64,000 nt of DNA, from the NCBI RefSeq assembly GCF_016863655.1, contig NZ_BOPH01000017.1, positions 62,001 to 126,000 of the forward strand. The letters are read 5' to 3'. Source of the stretch: Virgisporangium ochraceum. GTDB taxonomy: Bacteria > Actinomycetota > Actinomycetes > Mycobacteriales > Micromonosporaceae. The notes beneath the pieces were generated by a model that was not told the DNA's origin, searched no databases, and was given only the letters and a program-made list of their open reading frames with translations. Shown here piece after piece: positions 15,025 through 21,422 of the stretch (its first letter is position 1; the number at the start of each line of letters is the position of its first letter). The translations under genes and the position numbers were made by a program.

Positions 15025-15264
15025 TCACGCAGCCTTGCGCAACGTCTCGGGCCGGACGCGGAGCACGCCGGCGAGGCTGGTGAGGACGGGGCGGCTGACG
15101 CGCGTCCGGAAGCCCGTCTCGAGCTGGCTGACGTACTGGGCGGTGATGCCGCAGAGTCCGCCCAGCTCAGCCTGGGTCAGGCTCCGCTTGTCGCGGGCGG
15201 CGCGCAGGGCCGCGGCGTCGATCTCGACCGGTGCGCTCGGCGCCACGGTGGCGGGGTTCGTCAT
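15025..15264 (-). CDS. XRE-type helix-turn-helix regulator (Cro-like)
   Basis: From ATG 15264 the 79-residue protein has LRAARDKRSLTQAELGGLCG followed by ITAQYVSQLETGFRTRVSRP, a complete XRE/Cro helix-turn-helix, ending with LAGVLRVRPETLRKAA. It is the first gene of the leftward early operon and diverges from the plus-strand repressor candidate, the usual place of a Cro-type switch protein. An upstream in-frame ATG at 15324 would run through the operators and is less likely. Confidence 0.8.
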   Translation of the reverse strand: MTNPATVAPSAPVEIDAAALRAARDKRSLTQAELGGLCGITAQYVSQLETGFRTRVSRPVLTSLAGVLRVRPETLRKAA

Positions 15265-15279
15265 GACGCCGACTGTAGC

Positions 15280-15325
15280 TGAGTTGCGCAAGCTTGAGCA
15301 ACATTGCCTACATGAGTTGCGCAAG
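15280..15325. promoter_or_regulatory. Two operator-like repeats centred on TTGCGCAA
   Basis: TGAGTTGCGCAAG occurs at 15280-15292 and again at 15313-15325, each with the perfect palindrome TTGCGCAA, 33 bp apart (about three helical turns). They lie just before the Cro-like gene in the divergent switch region and are good candidates for its operators. Confidence 0.6.
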
Positions 15326-15367
15326 GTGATGAGTGAATGACCCGAAAGTGCTAACTCAGCTAGACTT

Positions 15368-15381
15368 AGCTAGATCTAGCT
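15368..15381. promoter_or_regulatory. Palindrome AGCTAGATCTAGCT before repressor gene
   Basis: A perfect 14-bp palindrome, with a related AGCTAGACTTAGCT just to its left, in the leader of the plus-strand gene that starts at 15397. Likely an operator for autoregulation or for the opposing regulator. Confidence 0.5.
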
Positions 15382-15396
15382 GGGAGCATCACGACC

Positions 15397-15960
15397 GTGG
15401 ATGACGCAGGTTGGCCCAACCTGGCCCAGGCCGTCCGGAAGCGGCGGCTTGAGATGGGCCTCAGCGTGCCCGCCATCCTCGAACGAATCCCTGGCGCCAT
15501 GGCCCGGAACACCTGGGAAGCCATGGAAAAGGGCACCCGGAAGATCTCCGATACGAAGTGGGCCCAGGTTGAGCAGGCTCTCGACTGGGCGGCCGGCAGC
15601 ATCCAGCGGGTGATCGACGGCCAGGGCCCGATCGCGACCGTGACCTATCACCGCGATCCATCCAGGCCCTCGGTGACCGCACCGTTCGGGTCGGAGCTCG
15701 ACGAGGCGCTCGCCTTCAACACGCCGCCGGGGACGCAGGCGTCACCGGCCGTCGCGGACGCGATCGCTCGAGCGCTCGACGCCAGGGTGGCGACGTCGCC
15801 GGGCGCGCAACTCGTGGCCGAGGTCGCGCGGATCAAGCTGCTGCCGATCTCCGCCGACGAGAAGATCCAGCTGACCAAGGCCGTCATCGACCTATTCGAG
15901 GAGCGCATCCGCGAAGTGGCCGACGCGGCCTCGCGGGGCAGCCCCTCCGGCGGCGAGTAG
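15397..15960 (+). CDS. Probable prophage immunity repressor (helix-turn-helix)
   Basis: The 187-residue protein starts at GTG 15397, with GGGAG 10 bases upstream. Residues 8-70 form a helix-turn-helix domain (LAQAVRKRRLEMGLSVPAIL, then RNTWEAMEKGTRKISDTKWA) with the feel of XRE proteins although the turn is divergent. The C-terminal part ends in a helical LPISADEKIQLTKAVIDLFE. It is the only rightward gene of the early region, faces the Cro-like gene across the operators, and lies beside the attachment site, so it is the best candidate for the lysogenic repressor. Confidence 0.65.
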   Translation: MDDAGWPNLAQAVRKRRLEMGLSVPAILERIPGAMARNTWEAMEKGTRKISDTKWAQVEQALDWAAGSIQRVIDGQGPIATVTYHRDPSRPSVTAPFGSELDEALAFNTPPGTQASPAVADAIARALDARVATSPGAQLVAEVARIKLLPISADEKIQLTKAVIDLFEERIREVADAASRGSPSGGE

Positions 15961-15979
15961 ACCCGCTAAGCTCCACCTG

Positions 15980-16017
15980 TCACGCAGTACAGAGCTACTG
16001 GTTTTGTGCTCACGCAG
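15980..16017. repeat. Paired TCACGCAG repeats next to phage attachment site
   Basis: TCACGCAG occurs twice about 29 bases apart just inside the tRNA-Ile fragment. They could be integrase or Xis arm sites of the prophage; position is the only support. Confidence 0.3.
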
Positions 16018-16058
16018 GGCACGGTGAGAAGTCGGGACCGAACAACGTACAGACCGCG

Positions 16059-16107
16059 AGAGCTGATAACTCTGAGGTCGCTGGTTCGATTCCAGCTAGC
16101 CCCACCA
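16059..16107 (+). tRNA. tRNA-Ile(GAT) 3' fragment, prophage attachment site
   Basis: The fragment runs from within the anticodon stem (AGAG), through loop CTGATAA with anticodon GAT, stem CTCT, variable loop, T-arm GCTGG/TTCGATT/CCAGC and acceptor strand TAGCCCC to encoded ACCA. No acceptor 5' strand (GGGGCTA) or D-arm occurs upstream, so this is not a complete gene. It is what remains when an element crosses over in the anticodon region; the intact copy should lie beyond the left window edge. Confidence 0.8.
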
Positions 16108-16131
16108 GTTGAATCCATGAGGAGACAACCC

Positions 16132-16260
16132 ATGCTGAAGAAGCTTCTCATCGTCGCCGGCGTGCTCGGTGTAGCCGCTGTCGTGGTCCGCAAGGTGCGC
16201 ACGGCCAACGAAGAGCGCGCCCTCTGGCACGAGGCCACCACCGCCCCCGACCTGCGCTAG
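16132..16260 (+). CDS. DLW-39 family mini-protein
   Basis: The 42-residue protein has an N-terminal membrane helix (KLLIVAGVLGVAAVVVRKV) and the conserved tail pattern ERALWHEATT, where most relatives read DLW. It starts at ATG 16132 with AGGAGA 7 bases upstream. Known relatives sit beside gyrA and the tRNA-Ile/tRNA-Ala pair in actinobacteria, which matches the context. It is the only chromosomal gene left between the prophage and the AICE. Molecular function is not known. Confidence 0.8.
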   Translation: MLKKLLIVAGVLGVAAVVVRKVRTANEERALWHEATTAPDLR

Positions 16261-16360
16261 CCCACGCCACACGCCGAACTGCTGGCGCCGCCCAGCAGCC
16301 CGAGCGATCATTGACGGGTAACAGTGCCGGCCACGGTCCGGGGTCGGCACCGCTACCACT

Positions 16361-16433
16361 GGGGGCGTAGCTCAACTGGCAGAGCACTGCCTTTGCAAGG
16401 CAGGGGTTAGGGGTTCAAGTCCCCTCGTCTCCA
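16361..16433 (+). tRNA. tRNA-Ala(TGC), AICE integration target
   Basis: A full 73-nt cloverleaf: acceptor GGGGGCG/CGTCTCC (two G-U pairs), D-arm GCTC/GAGC, anticodon stem CTGCC/GGCAG with loop TTTGCAA (anticodon TGC), T-arm AGGGG/TTCAAGT/CCCCT, discriminator A. CCA is not encoded. The last 26 bases form part of the left attachment repeat, so the gene stays intact after insertion. The upstream stretch 16261-16360 contains no gene; GTGCCGGC...GTCGGCAC at 16324-16350 could form a hairpin. Confidence 0.95.
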
Positions 16434-16435
16434 CT
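16408..16435 (+). other. attL core of the AICE (28-bp repeat)
   Basis: The sequence from TAGGGG to CCACT is identical to 34388-34415; flanking bases differ on both sides. It covers the T-arm and acceptor 3' strand of tRNA-Ala, a standard tyrosine-integrase target. Confidence 0.92.
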
Positions 16436-16475
16436 TTCTAGCCTCCTGATCAGGGTGTTTGTGACGCCAAGATCG

Positions 16476-16496
16476 TCGGGCACACTTTGGGCACAC
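16476..16496 (+). repeat. Integrase arm-type repeat, left copy
   Basis: A 21-base sequence containing TCGGGCACAC and a second GGGCACAC is repeated exactly at 34261-34281. Both copies lie inside the element near its ends in the same orientation, as expected of integrase or Xis arm-binding sites. Confidence 0.65.
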
Positions 16497-16510
16497 TCTG
16501 GCTTTGATCT

Positions 16511-17738
16511 TCATGCTGTGCCGCCGGCTGTCTTCGGTGCAGATGCGGCCCGCAGGAGGTTGCCGATCAGGCCTCGCTGACGATCGCGACGCGGCCACCA
16601 GTGCACGTAGATCTCCAACGTGATCCCCAGCGACTTGTGACGTAGGAGACGCTGAACGTCCTTCGGGTCGGCGTGGTTCGTAATGTGCGTGGTCGCGCAG
16701 AAGTTGCCTGAGCGAGTGGAACGTGCCGTGTGTCGGCCAGCCCGCAGCGTCTCGCCAGCCGGCCCACTCGCGGGACCAGGTTCGGTCGGTGAACGGGTTG
16801 CCTCGCGTCGTGCTGATCATGAGTTGCGCTGTCCGGTGGACCGGCTCACCGGATGTGAGGTCGGGAAGCTCGATCTCCAGCGGCGGGAACAGGCTCACAT
16901 GGTCGGCCAGCACTTCGGCGACGACCGAATCGAGGTCGATCGTCCCGGACGAGCCGGCCTTCGGCTCGCCCAGGTAGAACCCGCCGTGCTCCTTGGGTGA
17001 GTAGCGCAGTTGCTGAACGATGTTCAGCTCCTCGTTGGCGCGGTCGATGCACCGGTCGGTGTCTTCCATCCCCAGCGCCTCACCGAGCCGGCACGCTTGG
17101 CCAGCTCCCAGCCAGGCCACCGCCTTGTATCGGCGCGGGATGTTGTCGATGAGCTTGAGCACCTGATCCTCGGTCGGGACCCACTTCGGCGCCCGGGACA
17201 AGCCGCGCAGGATCTTCGACATCTTGATGTTGTCGCAGGGGTTGTCCGGGATCACCTTGTCCGCCACCGCACCGGTCAGCACGGCGTCGAAGAGTTCGAA
17301 ATACAGCTTCAACGAGGTCTTCGGGGTGCCCTCGGCCAGCCGAATCGTCAGCCATTCCAGAACATCCGTGAGCGTGATCGCGCGGAGAGCGCTGTCGCCG
17401 AACTGCGGATACAGGTTGCAGCGAAGGTTGGACTCCACGCGCTTTCGGGTCTCCACCGCCCAGCCGACCTCACGACACAGGCGCCACCGCTCGCCGTACT
17501 CCCGGAACGTCCGCAGCCGCTCCGACTGGTCAACCTTGCTCTCGTCCGTCGGGCCGGTCCGGACGGTCAGATCCCAGTCGTCGGCGTCGCGCTTGAGATC
17601 GAACAGCTTCTCGCGCCGTTCGCCGGCGGCATCCTGGTACCGCACGCGATAGCGCTTGCCGCGCCCGTGTCGTTGGGACGGGATCCGCTTGTTGCCCGGG
17701 CCTCGCTTCGACAGATACCAGAGATCGTCGACGCCCAT
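16511..17738 (-). pseudogene. int: AICE tyrosine integrase, frameshifted near catalytic site
   Basis: Site-specific recombinase of the AICE. From ATG 17738 the frame has the N-terminal SAM-like domain (about 60-165) and first catalytic arginine (AGQACRLGEALGM). It reaches HSLR of the HxxR box and then goes out of frame: one extra base at about 16704-16705 turns an expected CAC TTC into CAA CTT. In the next frame the protein continues perfectly with FCATTHITNHADPKDVQRLL, RHKSLGITLEIYVHWW (nucleophilic Tyr) and a stop at 16511. Without correction the Tyr is lost and an unrelated tail runs to 16407. A sequencing error cannot be excluded. Confidence 0.85.
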
Positions 17739-17739
17739 G

Positions 17740-17925
17740 TCAGGCCGCCCTCTCGCTGAACCACGCGCGAACGTCGGCGGGGTCGTAACGCAGATGCCGG
17801 CCGACCCGAGATGCCCGCGGCCCGGTCCGGCGGTGCCGCCACTGGTACAAGGTGTTGACCGGGACACCGAGGAACGCCGACACGTCTTCGACCGTCCACA
17901 GAGGTTCGATCCGGTGCACGTTCAC
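17740..17925 (-). CDS. xis: Excisionase (MerR-like helix-turn-helix)
   Basis: The 61-residue protein is a single winged helix of the HTH_17 excisionase type: LWTVEDVSAFLGVPVNTLYQ, WRHRRTGPRASRVGRHLRYD, then PADVRAWFSE. Xis proteins bend the ends of the element and direct the integrase toward excision. GTG 17925 overlaps the rep stop, and its own stop lies 1 base before the integrase ATG, so rep-xis-int form one unit as in pSAM2. Confidence 0.9.
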   Translation of the reverse strand: MNVHRIEPLWTVEDVSAFLGVPVNTLYQWRHRRTGPRASRVGRHLRYDPADVRAWFSERAA

Positions 17926-19637
17926 TGCTCGCCCTCCCCGTTGGCGCCAGTTGCCGAGAGATTTCGCTGTGCCGCCCTGTCTTTGGCGGCGAGGAGTTCG
18001 GCGCGCCATTGCGCCCGTTCGGAGATGGATCGCAAGAGCCGATGGCCGATCGGCGGGACGTCGGGATCGTTTGGCCGGGCGAGTTCCCAGGCATGCCGCG
18101 ACGCCGGCGCTGGCGTGTCCTCGTCGACCTGGCCGTCGCCGGCGTGGTCGAGGTCGGTGGTGACGCCAAGGAGAGCGCGGACCCAGGCACGGGCGTCGTG
18201 CTTGTGGTCGGCGAAGGTCTTGCCGGACCAGTCGCGGGAGATGAGGATGCGCCGGCCGCCGATGCCCAGCGTGGCCCGCTGGTGAACCTTTCCCTTGCAC
18301 CGTCCCGGCTTCAGCTTGGCGTGAGCCTTCTTCGGCTGGATGCCGTAGAGCAGCCAGTTGCCGCACCGGTCCGTGCATGGCGTTGTGCGGAGTTCGTGCC
18401 AGAGCCGGTCGAGATGCCCCCGCTGCCGATCGGTGGTCGGGGTATGGACGTCGCCGGCCTGCTTGGTGATGTACTTCGTGACGTAGCGGATCGTCTTCTC
18501 CGCCTCGCCCGTTCCCGGCATCACGCCGCGAGCGTCGACCTGCGAGCCGAACCGGACGACATGGGCCGGTTGGGCGTCCTCGGTCTGATCGATCGCGTCC
18601 AACGCATCAGCCCACGTCTGCAACGGCTCACCGGTGGCCGGGTCGACCCAGGCGCCGGCGGACTCGTCCCAGACTGGCGGATCGTCGGCGGTGTACCGCT
18701 GCTCGCGGGCATCCGGCCACCACACTTGGTGGTAGGTGGCCGCCGCCACCGTCCGCAGGGTGTCGCGAGGGATGGTGCCTCGGATCGCGAAATGGGCGTG
18801 CGGCGCCAGCCGGCGTTGCGGCTCGACGCAGCCGGCGTACTGGACGTTCCAGCCCTCGCACCGGCGGAGGTTCTGCCAGAACCGGTCCAGGAGCCGGGGG
18901 AAGTGCACCGCGTCCCAGGCCGCGCGCCGGTAGTCGTACCGGTCCGGGTGAACCGGGGTGCCGTCCGATAGAACCGGCCCGTAGCTGTCGAGGGTGAGGG
19001 TGAGCCACATCGACGGCTGGTAGGTCGACCCGTCCGGCGCCGTGTAGACCCGGCCGAGGGTGCGCCGCTCCACCTTCTTGCGCGGTAAGTCTGGAGCATC
19101 CTGCCGCCGGCGGGTCGACCGAGTACGACGCTTGCCCTCGTCGGCCTGGCCGTCGCCATCCGGGTCCGTGTGCGGAGGTGCCACCCGACCGCGAAGCCCT
19201 TCCGCCGCAAGGGTTTCTTCCACCTCCGTGATCGCTGCATCGATGGCTTCGACCTCGGACCAGTCCGCGCGGCTGGTGGCGTCGGCACGGGCGAACTCGA
19301 AGTGCGCGCGCAGGACGACGAGTGCCTTCTGTTCCTCGGTCGCCGGGTCCGGGCCGGGCAACGGCTCGTCAGATCGGTGCCAGCCCTCCCGCAGTTGCGC
19401 CCGCCGCAGCCGCAGGTTGCGCTTGGCGCACGGCGGGCACTTGTCCTCCCGGGTCGCTCCGCAGGGCAGGTCGATGATCTGGGTCTGCCCGGTATCCAGA
19501 TCGGTGCGGCGCATCGACACCGGGCGGATGCACACGCCGTACTCACCGGCGATCTCGCGCAGCACCTCAACCGAGCGCGGCAACGCCATCCGGGCCGCCC
19601 GGGAACCGGGACGCGGAGTTTCAACCGTCGTGGTCAT
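17922..19637 (-). CDS. repSA: RepSA-like rolling-circle replication initiator
   Basis: The 571-residue protein has a Cys-rich N-terminal part (LPCGATREDKCPPCAKRN), a central HUH nuclease with APHAHFAIRG, and downstream YVTKYITKQ, whose Tyr is a good nicking residue. This is the pSAM2 RepSA layout. AICEs replicate briefly as circles after excision, and Rep nicks the double-strand origin. Repeated acidic DGDGQADE and DHAGDGQVDED segments flank the core. ATG 19637 overlaps the small upstream gene by 17 bases. Confidence 0.9.
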   Translation of the reverse strand: MTTTVETPRPGSRAARMALPRSVEVLREIAGEYGVCIRPVSMRRTDLDTGQTQIIDLPCGATREDKCPPCAKRNLRLRRAQLREGWHRSDEPLPGPDPATEEQKALVVLRAHFEFARADATSRADWSEVEAIDAAITEVEETLAAEGLRGRVAPPHTDPDGDGQADEGKRRTRSTRRRQDAPDLPRKKVERRTLGRVYTAPDGSTYQPSMWLTLTLDSYGPVLSDGTPVHPDRYDYRRAAWDAVHFPRLLDRFWQNLRRCEGWNVQYAGCVEPQRRLAPHAHFAIRGTIPRDTLRTVAAATYHQVWWPDAREQRYTADDPPVWDESAGAWVDPATGEPLQTWADALDAIDQTEDAQPAHVVRFGSQVDARGVMPGTGEAEKTIRYVTKYITKQAGDVHTPTTDRQRGHLDRLWHELRTTPCTDRCGNWLLYGIQPKKAHAKLKPGRCKGKVHQRATLGIGGRRILISRDWSGKTFADHKHDARAWVRALLGVTTDLDHAGDGQVDEDTPAPASRHAWELARPNDPDVPPIGHRLLRSISERAQWRAELLAAKDRAAQRNLSATGANGEGEQ

Positions 19638-19818
19638 CGCCGCTCCGCTGTCCGTAGAGAAAGTCCAGGATGGCGAGTTGCAGGTTGACCAGATCCCGGC
19701 CGTGTTCGGGGGCCGGGTAGCCGTGGTCGATGAGGACCTGCCGGACGTCGAACAGCAGGCCGTACGTGAACTTCGGATCGTCGTCGGGACGGGGCAGCGG
19801 GTAGATGCGGTCGGTCAT
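19621..19818 (-). CDS. Small AICE protein, 65 aa
   Basis: Starts at ATG 19818 and is coupled to the preceding gene (ATGA). Contains YGLLFDVRQVLIDHGYPAPE and GRDLVNLQLAILDFLYG, predicting a compact helical protein. Genes of this size are common just before repSA in actinomycete elements. No function known. Confidence 0.65.
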   Translation of the reverse strand: MTDRIYPLPRPDDDPKFTYGLLFDVRQVLIDHGYPAPEHGRDLVNLQLAILDFLYGQRSGDDHDG

Positions 19819-20066
19819 GGCGTGCCTCCGATTCCGTCGAGGTTGAACAGGGTCTGTTGCACCGGGCGAGGTGTCTTCGCTGTGGGCTGCTCGACCTCGG
19901 TCACGCGGAGTCGGCCACCGCGAGCGGCCCACTTCTCGACCGCCGACCGGTGCCGCTCGCACGCGACGGCCGAGCGGATCGCGTACCGGCCCCGTCGTCC
20001 GCCCTCGATGAGGACGACGGCCAGCGCGGTGCAGCGGGAGCAGAACACCGGACGCACCCACGTCAT
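19815..20066 (-). CDS. Small AICE protein with CxxC, 83 aa
   Basis: The product has FCSRCTALAVVLIEGGRRGR and a later ACERHRSAVEKWA, giving a Cys/Cys/Cys/His set compatible with one zinc site. It overlaps both neighbours by 4 bases in the transfer/replication operon. Function unknown. Confidence 0.65.
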   Translation of the reverse strand: MTWVRPVFCSRCTALAVVLIEGGRRGRYAIRSAVACERHRSAVEKWAARGGRLRVTEVEQPTAKTPRPVQQTLFNLDGIGGTP

Positions 20067-20473
20067 CGGCTGACCGCCCGTCGCTCAGGGCCAGCCAGCG
20101 CACGCGTCGTCCCGGTAGCTCCGTTCGCCGCCAGCACGGCACGGATCATCAGGTCGACGCCAGCGGGCAGGGCTCTCGCCGCAGCGCTGGCCGTGGCCGG
20201 GTCGAGCCGAACTGTGGTTCGCAGCTCCAGCCGTGCGGCGCCGTCGATGCGCTGAACCGCAGTGGTAGCAACGCTTCCGTAGCCGGTCGTCCAGATCATC
20301 GGTTCCGAGCGGTGCTCACCGGACGGGTAGCCGAGCCGGGCCGTGCACCGGTGGTCGCGTGCGCACCAAGCCGGGCAGGTCAACGGCCGTCGCTGCCACC
20401 GCCAGCCAGTGACGCGGCGATCGTTGAGTGCGCGAGCCAGGTTGAGCGCCGTGGTCCACAGTGGACTATTCAT
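20063..20473 (-). CDS. DUF6907-like AICE protein
   Basis: The 136-residue protein from ATG 20473 has CPAWCARDHRC followed by HRSEP, the Cys-x2-Trp-Cys/His pattern of DUF6907 proteins found in Streptomyces plasmids and AICEs. The C-terminal ALPAGVDLMIRAVLAANG is helical. It overlaps both adjacent genes by 4 bases. A regulatory or transfer-accessory role is possible; none is established. Confidence 0.65.
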   Translation of the reverse strand: MNSPLWTTALNLARALNDRRVTGWRWQRRPLTCPAWCARDHRCTARLGYPSGEHRSEPMIWTTGYGSVATTAVQRIDGAARLELRTTVRLDPATASAAARALPAGVDLMIRAVLAANGATGTTRALAGPERRAVSR

Positions 20474-20976
20474 CGGATCACCCCTGCGGTCAGCACCGCG
20501 CCGTTGGTACGGGCGGGAACGGTCACATTCGGCACCACGGCGACGGCCTCGTCTGTCGACGACTCGGTGACGGTGGCCTGCCCCACCGAAGCCGGTTGCG
20601 TCGTCAGGACGAGCTTGGTCAGCGCGACGAACGCCAGCGCCGGAACCGCGGACAGCAGCCAGCCGGAAAGACTCAGCTTGGCGACCGCGAGTTGCGCGGC
20701 CAGGGACAGGGAGACGCCGGCGACGAGCACGCCGAGCGGGTAGCCGATGGGCTGGCCGAGTCGGCGTCGACGGCGGATGACGAGCGCGCAGGCGGTCGGC
20801 ACGAGTTCGGAGATGACGGCGTTCGCCCAGCCGAACCATTCACCGGTGCCGGCCGGCGAGTTGTCCATGGTCCAGGTCTTGACGTGGGTGAACGAGGCGG
20901 CGCCGGCGAACCCGGCCACGACGAGCAGGATGACCACGAGGACCAGGCCCTCGATTCGCTCCGCGAGTCCGGTCAC
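20470..20976 (-). CDS. SpdB-like membrane protein (DUF2637)
   Basis: The 168-residue protein has four hydrophobic segments: LVLVVILLVVAGFAGAAS near the N-terminus, a weaker one at NAVISELVPTACALVIRR, then YPLGVLVAGVSLSLAAQLAV and GWLLSAVPALAFVALTKLVL. This is the DUF2637/SpdB pattern. Spd proteins promote spread of plasmids and AICEs between mycelial compartments after conjugation. GTG 20976 overlaps the upstream stop (GTGA); GTG 20985 is an alternative. Confidence 0.8.
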   Translation of the reverse strand: MTGLAERIEGLVLVVILLVVAGFAGAASFTHVKTWTMDNSPAGTGEWFGWANAVISELVPTACALVIRRRRRLGQPIGYPLGVLVAGVSLSLAAQLAVAKLSLSGWLLSAVPALAFVALTKLVLTTQPASVGQATVTESSTDEAVAVVPNVTVPARTNGAVLTAGVIR

Positions 20977-21146
20977 CGTTCCCACCCGAACCCGTCGGCA
21001 TCCTCGGCCACGATGCGATTGCGGATCTCGGTTGCCAGTTCGATGACCGGGTCGGTGTAGGCGTCGTACCGGCGCCGGCTTGGTCCGTAGAAGAGGCGAC
21101 CGGTGCGCGTGTTGTCCCGCGTCGGTCGACGTCGATCGGGCTTCAT
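20973..21146 (-). CDS. Small basic AICE protein, 57 aa
   Basis: Frame ATG 21146 to TGA 20973 encodes a basic protein with LFYGPSRRRYDAYTDPVIEL and ATEIRNRIVAEDADGFGWER. Coupled to the SpdB-like gene by a 4-base overlap. Small proteins like this recur in AICE transfer operons; function unknown. Confidence 0.6.
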   Translation of the reverse strand: MKPDRRRPTRDNTRTGRLFYGPSRRRYDAYTDPVIELATEIRNRIVAEDADGFGWER

Positions 21147-21164
21147 GTCGAGCGCTCCAGTCGG

Positions 21165-21422
21165 TCAGCGAGGCTTGGCGGGGACGGTGGTGCGGATCCA
21201 CTCCGGGGGTTGGCCGAGCGACGCGACGGCCTCGGACAGGCAGCGCCACAGCGCCCACGCCTCATCCGGCGTCAGGTACATGCGTCGGCGGCCGGCACCG
21301 ACCGCGAGGTAGAGGTCTGCGCCCGGCGTGACCCGGACCGTGACGGCCGACGAGTTGCCGTCGACGCGAGGCGTGCGGAGTCGGTAGAACTGACGTCCGT
21401 CCGGTTGCTGATCGGCAGTCAT
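21165..21422 (-). CDS. Small AICE protein, 85 aa
   Basis: Beta-rich protein (FYRLRTPRVDGNSSAVTVRV, PGADLYLAVGAGRRRMYLTP) with a C-terminal helix DEAWALWRCLSEAVASLG. ATG 21422 overlaps the translocase stop by 4 bases. Function unknown. Confidence 0.65.
   Translation of the reverse strand: MTADQQPDGRQFYRLRTPRVDGNSSAVTVRVTPGADLYLAVGAGRRRMYLTPDEAWALWRCLSEAVASLGQPPEWIRTTVPAKPR

Larger units (their letters stand above)
1..16107. mobile_element. Prophage, right-hand portion (left end outside window)
   Basis: Portal, both terminase subunits, a helicase, a replication initiator and a divergent repressor switch lie in one minus-strand array whose genes overlap by 1-8 bases, the layout of a temperate siphovirus. 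The right boundary is a tRNA-Ile 3' fragment at 16059-16107. Tail, lysis and integrase genes are not present and would lie left of position 1. Element type is inferred from gene content. Confidence 0.9.

Noticed and set aside
16021..16107. Complete tRNA-Ile gene
   Set aside because: The 3' half is perfect, but no sequence upstream can form the acceptor 5' strand or D-arm; it is a fragment left by integration.
16407..16510. Integrase C-terminus as read in the unshifted frame
   Set aside because: After the HSLR motif this frame has no integrase similarity and runs into the tRNA gene; the shifted frame carries the conserved Tyr region.
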